This document shows positions 16,031 to 23,198 of a stretch of 27,184 bases of DNA, in pieces. The position numbers and the translations under genes are program-made. Numbering within the stretch: position 1 is the stretch's first letter; each line of letters begins with the position of its first letter. Location: assembly GCA_900757695.1 (NCBI GenBank), contig CAAEOU010000366.1, forward strand, positions 1 to 27,184, written 5' to 3'. Under the pieces are notes generated by a model. The model ran no database searches. It was not told the origin of the DNA and saw only the letters and a program-made list of their open reading frames with translations. This stretch comes from an uncultured Oscillospiraceae bacterium. Its GTDB lineage: Bacteria; Bacillota_A; Clostridia; Oscillospirales; Oscillospiraceae.

Positions 16031-16074
16031 TCAGGGATCGATTCCAAACGGAGTCGATCCCTGACTGCTTTTAT
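16031..16074. terminator. Intrinsic terminator between convergent genes
   Basis: TCAGGGATCGA (16031-16041) pairs perfectly with TCGATCCCTGA (16054-16064), with TCC/GGA continuing inside; TTTTATT follows on the plus strand. It may serve the convergent DUF4317 gene too. Confidence 0.85.
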
Positions 16075-16080
16075 TCCGAT

Positions 16081-17385
16081 TCAAATATCCGCCGGTACGC
16101 CATTGATCTGAGCAGACTCCCCCTTTTCCACCGGCACAACGATACATTTGACACCGCCCACCAGCTGTGTCCGGATCTGCTTTGCCTTCTGTGGGGAAAC
16201 ATGGAGAGAAATGGGCATTTCATCGGTCAACTCACTTTGAATTAGAGTTCCCGGTGAAGAGAGCGCCGCCTCCTGTTCTTTGATGGTCTTTTTTGCTTCG
16301 GTAATGGTCTGATCCTTTTCCTGGATCTGATCCTTTAGATCCGTCACCTGCTCTTCCAGCTCCGCCGTGCGGATCCGCTGGACACTTTCCTCCACCAGTT
16401 TTTTATCCACAACATTCTGGGCAGTGGGCGGCGTGTCCCCAAAGCGATATTCCAGAGCCGCCTGAATGACCTCACGGGCCTCCTCGTTGAGCTCTGCCTG
16501 TTCCATCACCTCTGCCATAGTGGCCTTGTTCAGGGTAATGGGGGGCATCTCTTCGTCCTCCGGGGCATCGGGGTCCGGCAGGGTCATATCACTCAGGTGC
16601 TTCTGCATTTTCAAAAAGACGCTTTTCCCCTGCTGGGGATCCTCAAAGGAATCCTGAATGACCTCCTTAAAGGCATTTTTCTCCTCCCCTGCGGTACGTC
16701 TTGCCACACAGCCCAGTACGTCCTCCACAAACTCCACATGGGAGTCCTTCCCGGTCTTTACATAGTACATGACAGCACTAGAATCTGCACCGTGATTGGA
16801 AAAAGCCGGATAGGTAAAGCCAATGTCCGGCATGCCCACCACCCAGTTCCGCTCAGTAACGCCAATGCGGTTTTCCTCCTCCCGATAGCCGAGACCGGGC
16901 TTGGAAAAATCTACCGGACACACTGCGCAAATCATGTACTCATAGGTCTCGCTGGATTCATCCAGCCGCTTATGATCCTTGGTCTGTGTGATCACATCAT
17001 AAACATCGTGGAACACCAGAATCAGATAGTTTCCAGAGGCCTCGTAGCTGTCGATGATCTTCTCATAGAGCCGTTCCAGCAGCTCCGGATTCTGCATTTT
17101 ACTGGCCTTTAAGGTATAGAGATACCGCTGATGCTCGTCTCCGGTCTCTCCCCGCTGAAAGCACAGCTCCAGCAGGTTGGAATTCAGGGAACCGGACATG
17201 GCTTTCTTGGCGATATCCAGATATTTATAGTATTCCTCCTCCGGCAGATCGGAGAAGCTCTCATTAAATTTGAGTACGACGTTTTTCCCGCCGTCCACAT
17301 AGCAGCCGCAGAGCCGATCAATGGTACAGCCCTTCTTTGTCATGCGGCGGCGCAGCTCCAGCACGTCACGTTTTGCAATACTCAT
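16081..17385 (-). CDS. DUF4317 family protein
   Basis: 434 residues. The N-terminus (KRDVLELRRRMTKKGCTIDRLCGCYVDGGK) is the hallmark of DUF4317, a family frequent in clostridia with no known function. The middle (about 60-290) is an alpha/beta region with many aromatic and acidic residues; residues about 340-375 are a predicted coiled coil (ELEEQVTDLKDQIQEKDQ); the C-terminal 45 residues look like a small beta domain. No signal peptide or membrane segment, so cytoplasmic. The start follows AAAGGA with a 7-base spacer. The gene has an unusually long leader of about 230 nt, made of the long copy of the hairpin repeat and a TCCCGGGA stem. Confidence 0.9.
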   Translation of the reverse strand: MSIAKRDVLELRRRMTKKGCTIDRLCGCYVDGGKNVVLKFNESFSDLPEEEYYKYLDIAKKAMSGSLNSNLLELCFQRGETGDEHQRYLYTLKASKMQNPELLERLYEKIIDSYEASGNYLILVFHDVYDVITQTKDHKRLDESSETYEYMICAVCPVDFSKPGLGYREEENRIGVTERNWVVGMPDIGFTYPAFSNHGADSSAVMYYVKTGKDSHVEFVEDVLGCVARRTAGEEKNAFKEVIQDSFEDPQQGKSVFLKMQKHLSDMTLPDPDAPEDEEMPPITLNKATMAEVMEQAELNEEAREVIQAALEYRFGDTPPTAQNVVDKKLVEESVQRIRTAELEEQVTDLKDQIQEKDQTITEAKKTIKEQEAALSSPGTLIQSELTDEMPISLHVSPQKAKQIRTQLVGGVKCIVVPVEKGESAQINGVPADI

Positions 17386-17400
17386 CGGAACATCCTTTCC

Positions 17401-17434
17401 TCCCGGGATATCTGCACCCCTAGCAGTCCCGGGA
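17401..17434 (-). repeat. TCCCGGGA repeat pair forming a stem by the DUF4317 ribosome site
   Basis: The self-complementary octamer TCCCGGGA occurs at 17401-17408 and 17427-17434 and can pair over 8 bp around an 18-nt loop. Its near arm overlaps a GGGAGG (17404-17399), so it might affect translation start; the closer AAAGGA site stays free. Confidence 0.5.
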
Positions 17435-17457
17435 TCCTTCTATTGCGGTTTGTGGAA

Positions 17458-17622
17458 TGAAACAATGCCGCATCCTTCGGCAAGAAGCTTTGGCGTGGGA
17501 TTTTACACCACAAATATGTTGCGAAAACACCGGAATACCCTGTGTATTTCAATCTTTTCGCAGCGGATTTGTGGAAAAAGGGCCGCCAAAGCCCCCAGAC
17601 GCAATTGTACGGTTTTCTATTA
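17458..17622 (-). repeat. Hairpin repeat, long copy
   Basis: Related to 10135-10242 in the same orientation. The two arms pair at several levels: GCTTTGGCG (17487-17495) with CGCCAAAGC (17584-17592); CCACAAAT (17508-17515) with ATTTGTGG (17567-17574); TGCGAAAA (17520-17527) with TTTTCGCA (17555-17562); the tip is GGAATAC facing GTATTTC. The short copy lacks the tip region. The outer ends are less well matched than in the short copy. It fills the leader between a promoter (17623-17651) and the DUF4317 gene. Confidence 0.72.
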
Positions 17623-17651
17623 AGTATAACGGTTCCTTTCCTGAGAAGCAA
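17623..17651 (-). promoter_or_regulatory. Likely promoter for the DUF4317 gene
   Basis: Minus strand TTGCTT (17651-17646), 17 bp, TATACT (17628-17623). Transcription would start near 17616, inside the right end of the hairpin repeat. Confidence 0.6.
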
Positions 17652-17673
17652 GGATTAATTTTAGAAACAGGGG

Positions 17674-17702
17674 TTGACAGATACAATAACAAATGTTATG
17701 AT
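17674..17702 (+). promoter_or_regulatory. Promoter of the BlaI-M56 operon
   Basis: TTGACA (17674-17679), 17 bp, TATGAT (17697-17702). The first operator covers the spacer end and the -10 box. Confidence 0.85.
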
Positions 17703-17728
17703 TCGATTGTGAGAATAACATTTGTTAT
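17686..17728 (+). promoter_or_regulatory. Paired operators for the BlaI-type repressor
   Basis: ATAACA-AA-TGTTAT (17686-17699) and ATAACA-TT-TGTTAT (17715-17728) are reverse complements of each other, with centres 29 bp apart. The first overlaps the -10 box, the second lies in the early transcribed region and runs almost to the ribosome site. This is the usual layout for BlaI/MecI autorepression. Confidence 0.78.
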
Positions 17729-17745
17729 GCAAAGGAGGAATCAAT

Positions 17746-18126
17746 ATGAAACAAAGTTTTTCCATCTCTGAATCCGAATGGCAGGTGCTTTCCTGTCTCT
17801 GGAAGAAGTCACCCATGGAGATCAAGGACATTGTCACCGCCCTCCATGCAAAAACCGGCTGGAATGCCAACATGGTGCGGACACTGGTGGTACGCCTTCA
17901 GGAAAAGGGAGCCGTTGGCGCAGAAAAAGGCAGCCGATGTTATCGCTACTATCCCATTGCCGATCAACAAAGCTGCACGCTGGAGGAAACCGAATCCTTT
18001 TTGGATCGCGTCTTTGACGGCAGCCCCGCCAAAATGATCGCCGCCCTTACCGGTAGCGGCAAACTGACCAGAAAGGACTGCGATGAGATCCAGCGGATGC
18101 TTGACCACTTGAAGGAGGGGAATTGA
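17746..18126 (+). CDS. BlaI/MecI-family transcriptional repressor
   Basis: 126 residues from ATG 17746, set by AAAGGAGGAA. The first 75 residues form the family's winged helix (ISESEWQVLSCLWKKSPMEIKDIV, WNANMVRTLVVRLQEKGAV, and the wing YRYYPIADQQSC). Residues 80-126 are the dimerisation helices, where BlaR-type peptidases or their products act to inactivate the repressor. It is followed one base after its stop by an M56 membrane peptidase, the normal sensor partner. The operators next to its promoter give self-repression. No beta-lactamase lies nearby, so the regulated function is elsewhere or is this operon itself. Confidence 0.94.
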   Translation: MKQSFSISESEWQVLSCLWKKSPMEIKDIVTALHAKTGWNANMVRTLVVRLQEKGAVGAEKGSRCYRYYPIADQQSCTLEETESFLDRVFDGSPAKMIAALTGSGKLTRKDCDEIQRMLDHLKEGN

Positions 18127-18127
18127 T

Positions 18128-20242
18128 ATGACCGTTCTTTCTATTCTGTGGAGCATCACATGGGGCTCATGGCTCACTGCCCTGGCGATTATTCTGATCC
18201 GTCTGCTGTTCCACCGTGTACTGTCAGGCAAAGCCAAATACTACCTCTGGCTGCTGCTGGCTCTGCGTCTGATGCTGCCGGTACTCCCCCAAAGCGCTCT
18301 CAGCATTCAAAACTATCTTCCCATCGCTTCGCAGACCGCGCATATTCCCGCCGCTGCGGCATCCGCCCCTGGGGATACCGCCCCACTCCCTTCCATGTCC
18401 ATACCTGCCGCAGCCATGCCGGAGCAAAATGACGTCTCCTCTGCCGGGCCCACCTCCGCCGTCTCTGCGGAAACGGCTTCGGCCTTCTCCCCTTCGCAGA
18501 TCCTTCTGCTGGTCTATCTGCTGGGTGTTCTGGCGGCAGGTGTTACATATTTGATACTGTACGTGCTTACCGCGCGGCACCTGCACCGTCTCCCTCTCTG
18601 CACCGACCCGGAAACGCTGCGGGTGTGGCTCAGACTCCGCCGCCAGCTTCACAGCCGCAGCGAGATCCGGCTGTGCCGGGGCGAAAGCGCCATGTCCGGC
18701 GGACTGTTCCGGCCCACCATCGTCCTTCCCGCAGAGATCACCAAGGAAGCCGCAGCGCCCATTCTAGTCCATGAAGCCATGCATATCGGTTCCCATGACC
18801 TGATACTTCATTTCCTTTACCGGCTTCTCATCTGCCTGAAATGGTTCAACCCTGTGGTCTGGCTGTGCTTCCGTCAAGCTTTCCGGGACAGCGAAGGCGC
18901 CTGCGACCAGCGTGTGCTGGAAACCGGACTGGTAGACCGGACAGACTATGCCCAGGCGCTGTATCAGGAAAGTCTGCTTAGCAGCCCACAGGACGTCTAT
19001 ATCCGCAGCGCTTTCGGCAGCGGCCGTACCATCCGCCGCCGGATCTCCGTTATCTGTCATTTTGCTGGGAAAAGGCCATGGATGGCACCGCTGGCATTGG
19101 CACTGGGGGTGCTGGTCTCCGCCTGCACCATGACATCTCGCTCCGCTTCTGACGATTCTGCCCAAGTCTCTGCTCCTTCCACGTCCGATCTGCGCACTAC
19201 CGAGGAGAGCATGTCTTCCTTAAATGATGCTTCACTTGCCGAGCCCGAAGGGACCCCCTACGTTCCTCTGGCCTTTGACGGTGAGAACGCTTGTATCAAT
19301 GGGCTTTTCTGGGGCATCACGCCTGAAGCAATCATGCATTCCATGGGCTTTAGCGAAGATCAATTTTCGCTGACCAATCGAGGTAAGAATTACAATGCCT
19401 CTGTCGAGGATCCATTTGCGGAGCACCCAGAGGTCCGAAAGATCGTCTATAACTTTCAGCTTACCGATTTGGAGCTTACCAAAGGGCTTAACCAGGTAGA
19501 AATATTCTATGAGGACGGCTATTATGACCTTGATTCCCTCCTGCGTGTCTGCACTGATATTCTAGGGCAGCCGGATACCCAAGAATATAGCTGGACCCGA
19601 TTTCCGGATTCTGCCGTGACCCTCAGTGATGTCAACAATCTCAAACTCACGATCAGGTGTTTTGCATTCAATACCATCAACGTTTCAGATTTTGACATAG
19701 ACGGTTATCTGGAATCCCTGATGCCCCCCAACGGTCACTACGGCTGGACCTTACAGCAGCATGTAGATGCCGGTTTGCTGAATCCCAGCAATGGCACACT
19801 CTCCACCGCCGAGGACGGCAGCCAGACATTCCGTACGGTGATCTCACTTGGTGGTCAGGACGTACAGGCCGTATACTATTTCGTTGAGCCGCTGCTCAGC
19901 CGTGGAACCGGGGCATTTGTTCTCACCGAGATTCATGTACAGCCTCCGGAAAATATCCCCTTCTCCCAGTGGTTGGACGCCTTCTCAGGATCCTTCACCG
20001 ACAAGCTGTATGAGCGGAGCCAGTGGGATTATGTGACCCCCATCACTGTGGGCAATTTCCTGACAGACGATCAGAAAGACGCCGTCAACGAAGCCGCTCT
20101 CCAGTATACCGGTGCGGGCGCCTCTACAGAAGGCTGGCCCCTGATCTGCAACTGGTACGATTCCTCGGCACAGCCCGGGATATGGAAATTCAACGGAACC
20201 GGCTACGCCCTCTATCTATCCGCCATAGGCGCCCTTGGATAA
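18128..20242 (+). CDS. M56 family membrane metallopeptidase (BlaR1/MecR1-like) with unusual C-terminal domain
   Basis: 704 residues. Hydrophobic segments near 5-28, 36-54, 123-148 and 225-248 frame the M56 zinc peptidase: HEAMH at 215-219 and DSEGACD at 254-260, supplying the third ligand (E256) of this family. A fifth segment (319-333) resembles a lipoprotein signal, ending in VSAC with C333. The remaining 370 residues are polar and would lie outside the cell. Unlike BlaR1 they contain no SxxK penicilloyl-serine motif, so a beta-lactam sensor is not supported; the ligand is unknown. In the family, sensing activates the peptidase, which leads to repressor inactivation. GGAGGGG serves the start; the gene is coupled to the repressor. 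Confidence 0.9.
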   Translation: MTVLSILWSITWGSWLTALAIILIRLLFHRVLSGKAKYYLWLLLALRLMLPVLPQSALSIQNYLPIASQTAHIPAAAASAPGDTAPLPSMSIPAAAMPEQNDVSSAGPTSAVSAETASAFSPSQILLLVYLLGVLAAGVTYLILYVLTARHLHRLPLCTDPETLRVWLRLRRQLHSRSEIRLCRGESAMSGGLFRPTIVLPAEITKEAAAPILVHEAMHIGSHDLILHFLYRLLICLKWFNPVVWLCFRQAFRDSEGACDQRVLETGLVDRTDYAQALYQESLLSSPQDVYIRSAFGSGRTIRRRISVICHFAGKRPWMAPLALALGVLVSACTMTSRSASDDSAQVSAPSTSDLRTTEESMSSLNDASLAEPEGTPYVPLAFDGENACINGLFWGITPEAIMHSMGFSEDQFSLTNRGKNYNASVEDPFAEHPEVRKIVYNFQLTDLELTKGLNQVEIFYEDGYYDLDSLLRVCTDILGQPDTQEYSWTRFPDSAVTLSDVNNLKLTIRCFAFNTINVSDFDIDGYLESLMPPNGHYGWTLQQHVDAGLLNPSNGTLSTAEDGSQTFRTVISLGGQDVQAVYYFVEPLLSRGTGAFVLTEIHVQPPENIPFSQWLDAFSGSFTDKLYERSQWDYVTPITVGNFLTDDQKDAVNEAALQYTGAGASTEGWPLICNWYDSSAQPGIWKFNGTGYALYLSAIGALG

Positions 20243-20247
20243 ACCGC

Positions 20248-20299
20248 AATTCCCACGACGAAATTGGACAACGCTCCAATTTGGCCGTGGGAATTTTTT
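20248..20299 (+). terminator. Terminator of the BlaI-M56 operon
   Basis: AATTCCCACG (20248-20257) pairs with CGTGGGAATT (20286-20295), and within it AAATTGGA (20261-20268) pairs with TCCAATTT (20275-20282). TTTTTT ends the structure. Confidence 0.9.
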
Positions 20300-20318
20300 C
20301 GTTTTCCGACAAATAGTC

Positions 20319-20348
20319 TGGACAAACTCCCCTCTTATGGGTTATACT
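20319..20348 (+). promoter_or_regulatory. Promoter of the candidate small RNA
   Basis: TGGACA (20319-20324), 18 bp, TATACT (20343-20348), each five of six to consensus. It lies just past the previous operon's terminator. Confidence 0.6.
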
Positions 20349-20354
20349 TTTCTT

Positions 20355-20488
20355 GTAGGATTTCATTTCATCCAAAACAAGCTTCTGTTGCGTGGACAGA
20401 CCCCGGGCATATGTGCGCCCGCTGAAGTCTGCCGCCCTGTGGCAAATCAGTTTGCAGGAGCGCTGGGCCCCCCGGCGCTCCTTTTTTG
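20355..20488 (+). ncRNA. Candidate structured small RNA, about 130 nt
   Basis: A stand-alone unit with its own promoter and strong terminator, between two other operons. Four hairpins can be drawn: CTTGT/ACAAG enclosing GGAT/ATCC (20352-20381); GG-CAGAC/GTCTG-CC enclosing CGGGC/GCCCG (20394-20433); GCAAA-TCAG-TTTGC (20442-20455); and the terminator stem (20457-20481). No ribosome site with a sizeable reading frame is seen. It does not look like tRNA, SRP, tmRNA, RNase P or a riboswitch I can recognise, and the fold does not resemble the 6S rod. The promoter position makes the exact 5' end uncertain by a few bases. A sponge or regulatory RNA is a guess. Confidence 0.55.
20457..20487 (+). terminator. 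Terminator of the candidate small RNA
   Basis: GGAGCGCTGG (20457-20466) pairs with CCGGCGCTCC (20472-20481) with one G-U pair and a 5-nt loop; six T follow. Confidence 0.92.
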
Positions 20489-20541
20489 TGCCTTCTTTTC
20501 CCGGCAGGCATAAACCTAAACAAATCTTAAAGGCTTCTTAA

Positions 20542-20570
20542 TTGCACCCGGCTCATGGGGCTGGTACAAT
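20542..20570 (+). promoter_or_regulatory. Promoter of the phospholipid operon
   Basis: TTGCAC (20542-20547), 17 bp, TACAAT (20565-20570), 30 bp before the first start codon. Confidence 0.8.
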
Positions 20571-20600
20571 AACCCTAGTCACAGGAAAGAGGGATCACGG

Positions 20601-21641
20601 ATGCAGGGAAAGAAAAAATGGATTTTTAATATTGTATTCCTGCTGCTGGTGATCGCCCTCACCTTGTACGGCCTGTTTCGAGGCAGTGATCTGGCTCAGC
20701 TTCAGATGCTGATCCATCAGGCGGATTTTCGCTGGTGGCTTCTCGCTTTTGTGTTGGTAATCGCCTTTATTCTGGGTGAATCCATCGTGCTCCACGACAT
20801 CATGCGCACACTGAAGGCGCCCCATCACCTGAGCCACTGCTTTCTGTACTCTTTTATCGGGTTCTTTTTCAGCTGTATCACCCCCTCTGCCGGAGGCGGA
20901 CAGCCTGCGCAGGTCTACTTTATGCGCAAGGATCACATTGATCCCGCCGTGTCCGTTCCTGTGCTGATCCTTGTGACCATCACCTACAAGCTGGTGCTGA
21001 TCTTATTTGCACTGTTTGTATTTCTATTCCGGCCGCCCGCTGTGATCACAGCACTGGAACCGGTGCGGCTGTGGTGTATTCTTGGCACTGTATTAAACGT
21101 ACTGTTTGTGGGCCTCTATGTTCTTCTGGTGCTGTTTCCCCGCGCCGTGGAAGCCACGCTCCGCTGGTGTATTCGCTGTCCCGGCCGCATATTGGGCGCC
21201 TCCCGTCAGCAGCGGATGCTTCTCTGGCTGAACCGTTGGATGAAACAATATCGGGACGCAGCGCTCTGCTTCCGCAGTCGTCCGTGCATGGTGCTTCGAG
21301 TTACCGTGCTGACCATTTTACAGCGTTGCCTGCTCTTTGCGGTTACATATCTCGCCATGCGCTCCTTCGGCATTGCCGCCGGGACACTTGGCAGCATCGT
21401 TACACTTCAGGCCATGATTTCTCTGGGGACCGACCTGCTCCCCCTGCCCGGGGGTATGGGTGCCAGCGAAACCATGTTTATGAGGATTTTCCCCGCTCTG
21501 TGTGGGGAAACCATGACATTGCCCGTGCTGGTTGTCAGCCGCGGCATCAGTTACTACGGCCAGCTGATCATCAGCGCAATCTTTACGGTTGTAGCCGTAT
21601 TTACCATTGGGAAGAGGGAAAAAAATGATAGGATTTTATGA
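20601..21641 (+). CDS. Lysylphosphatidylglycerol-synthase-type transmembrane (flippase-like) protein
   Basis: 346 residues, about eight hydrophobic segments, matching the UPF0104/PF03706 membrane domain (FFFSCITPSAGGGQPAQVYFM and LLPLPGGMGASETMF are its two signature stretches). In MprF this domain flips aminoacylated lipids; here the soluble synthetase half is absent, so only a lipid-translocating or related role can be proposed. It is the first gene of the operon, overlapping pssA by 17 bp, so an aminophospholipid such as phosphatidylserine or phosphatidylethanolamine is an attractive substrate (inference). The start has GAGGG upstream at a somewhat long spacing. The last 20 residues are a basic cytoplasmic tail. 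Confidence 0.88.
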   Translation: MQGKKKWIFNIVFLLLVIALTLYGLFRGSDLAQLQMLIHQADFRWWLLAFVLVIAFILGESIVLHDIMRTLKAPHHLSHCFLYSFIGFFFSCITPSAGGGQPAQVYFMRKDHIDPAVSVPVLILVTITYKLVLILFALFVFLFRPPAVITALEPVRLWCILGTVLNVLFVGLYVLLVLFPRAVEATLRWCIRCPGRILGASRQQRMLLWLNRWMKQYRDAALCFRSRPCMVLRVTVLTILQRCLLFAVTYLAMRSFGIAAGTLGSIVTLQAMISLGTDLLPLPGGMGASETMFMRIFPALCGETMTLPVLVVSRGISYYGQLIISAIFTVVAVFTIGKREKNDRIL

Positions 21642-22338
21642 TTACACGGTAGTACTTACTTTTTTAAGCATTCTCACCTCCGTTTTTGGCATGACACAGG
21701 CCATGGACGGTCACTTTCGCATTGCCATTGTCTGTCTGGCACTGTCCGGCCTTTTTGATACCTTTGACGGCAAGGTAGCCCGCACCAAGAAGGGGCGCAC
21801 CGATGACCAAAAGCTCTACGGCATCCAACTGGATTCTCTGGCCGATATCGTGTGCTTTGGCGTTTTTCCGGTGATGATCTGCACCCTCATGGGCGTTCGG
21901 GGTATTCTCGGGGGCATCGCCGTGGGCTTTTACAGTCTGTGCGGCGTCATCCGGCTGGCTTTCTTTAATGTGCTGGAAACCAACCGACAGACCTGTCCCG
22001 ATGCAGGCGAAAAGGTCTATCACGGACTGCCCATTACATCCATTGCCGTCATTCTCCCCCTGGCGTTTCTTCTTGGATTTGCGGTTTCTGACTATACATT
22101 TCACTGGATCCTGATGGCTGTGCTTTTGATCACCGGACTGCTGTTCATTCTGGATTTCAAGCTGAAAAAGCCCTCCAATCTTCAAATCGGGCTTCTCATT
22201 GTAATCGTTGCGGCAGCAGTTTCTGTGGTGCTTCTGTTCTATCGGCACCATATTCCAGACCGCAAGGTGATCGATCAGCCGCTGTATGAGGCGATCACAG
22301 ACAGTGACTTTGAACTCTGTCCGGAGGAAACACCATGA
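21625..22338 (+). CDS. pssA: CDP-diacylglycerol-serine O-phosphatidyltransferase
   Basis: 237 residues from ATG 21625, with AGAGGG just upstream. This membrane CDP-alcohol phosphatidyltransferase makes phosphatidylserine from CDP-diacylglycerol and serine. The family motif is complete: D45, D48-G49, A52-R53, G66, D70 and D74, with the long insert between R53 and G66 (KKGRTDDQKLY) that marks the Gram-positive type II PssA. About seven hydrophobic segments follow. It overlaps the flippase-like gene upstream and shares an ATGA with psd downstream, so all are translated together. The product is used at once by the next enzyme. Confidence 0.95.
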   Translation: MIGFYDYTVVLTFLSILTSVFGMTQAMDGHFRIAIVCLALSGLFDTFDGKVARTKKGRTDDQKLYGIQLDSLADIVCFGVFPVMICTLMGVRGILGGIAVGFYSLCGVIRLAFFNVLETNRQTCPDAGEKVYHGLPITSIAVILPLAFLLGFAVSDYTFHWILMAVLLITGLLFILDFKLKKPSNLQIGLLIVIVAAAVSVVLLFYRHHIPDRKVIDQPLYEAITDSDFELCPEETP

Positions 22339-23198
22339 TCAGCCGTCAGCGGGACGGCACCACGGTTGAGAGCTATGATGGACAGAGCGGCGTCATCCGT
22401 TTTCTCTACGGCACAAGACTCGGGCGGCTTTTTCTTCGCCCTCTGATTCGTCCGGGCTTCTCTAAATTCATGGGTCTTGTTTTGAATAGCCGCATCTCCT
22501 GCGCCATTGTCCCGGGCTTTATTCGCAAGAATCATATTTCCATGAACGACTATCCCGAAAAGCGCTATCACTCCTTTAATGACTTTTTTACCCGCACGAT
22601 CCTGCCGGAGCGTCGGCCTGTAGACCCAGTGCCGGAGCATCTGGTGGCCCCATGCGACAGCAAGCTTACACTGGTTTCCCTGAAGGAAGATGCAAGCTTT
22701 CAGATCAAGGGCGTTTCCTACACGGCGGAAACACTGCTGCGGAGTTCGGAATTGGCCCGCCAATTTGCAGGCGGTACCCTGCTGATCTTCCGGCTCACCG
22801 TAGATGACTATCACCACTATCTCTATCCACTGGACGGCACACCCAGCCCCCGCGTGGTCATTCCCGGTGTATATCACACAGTGAACCCCTATGCTGCCCA
22901 AAAGCGGCCCATTTACCGGGAAAATACCCGCGAATACGTCTGTACACAAACTGCCTTCGGTACGCTGCTTCAGATGGAGGTAGGCGCCCTGATGGTGGGA
23001 AAGATCGTCAACCACAGCTGCACCGGCCCGGTTCGCCGGGGCGATGAAAAGGGCCTGTTTGAGTTTGGAGGCTCTACTGTGATCCTGATGCTGGAAAAAG
23101 GCCGTTTTACCCCCGATGCCGATATTTTGCGCAACAGCCTGAACGCTGAAGAAACAATTGTAAAAATGGGAGAAAAAATTGGAACACTTCACCCCTGA
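22335..23198 (+). CDS. psd: Phosphatidylserine decarboxylase proenzyme
   Basis: 287 residues, typical of the Gram-positive membrane-bound type. It turns phosphatidylserine into phosphatidylethanolamine. The chain should self-cleave at GGST (245-248), before S247, to give a beta chain and a short alpha chain with a pyruvoyl group. Other conserved stretches are PCDSKL (106-111, catalytic Asp), DDYHHYLYPLDG (157-168, His) and VGALMVGKIV. The start overlaps the pssA stop (ATGA). The C-terminus overlaps the PAP2 gene by 20 bp. All residues expected for activity are present. Confidence 0.95.
   Translation: MISRQRDGTTVESYDGQSGVIRFLYGTRLGRLFLRPLIRPGFSKFMGLVLNSRISCAIVPGFIRKNHISMNDYPEKRYHSFNDFFTRTILPERRPVDPVPEHLVAPCDSKLTLVSLKEDASFQIKGVSYTAETLLRSSELARQFAGGTLLIFRLTVDDYHHYLYPLDGTPSPRVVIPGVYHTVNPYAAQKRPIYRENTREYVCTQTAFGTLLQMEVGALMVGKIVNHSCTGPVRRGDEKGLFEFGGSTVILMLEKGRFTPDADILRNSLNAEETIVKMGEKIGTLHP

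Noticed and set aside
17457..17771. Short open frames on both strands through the hairpin repeat
   Set aside because: They follow the repeat's arms and cross promoters and operators; the repeat is better explained as a structured element than as coding.
17674..20242. A beta-lactam resistance system
   Set aside because: There is no beta-lactamase or PBP2a gene nearby and the sensor has no SxxK motif.
20355..20488. 6S RNA, SRP RNA or a known riboswitch
   Set aside because: The fold is a string of separate hairpins rather than a long rod with a central bubble, and none of the conserved loops or cores of SRP or of the riboswitches I can recall is present.
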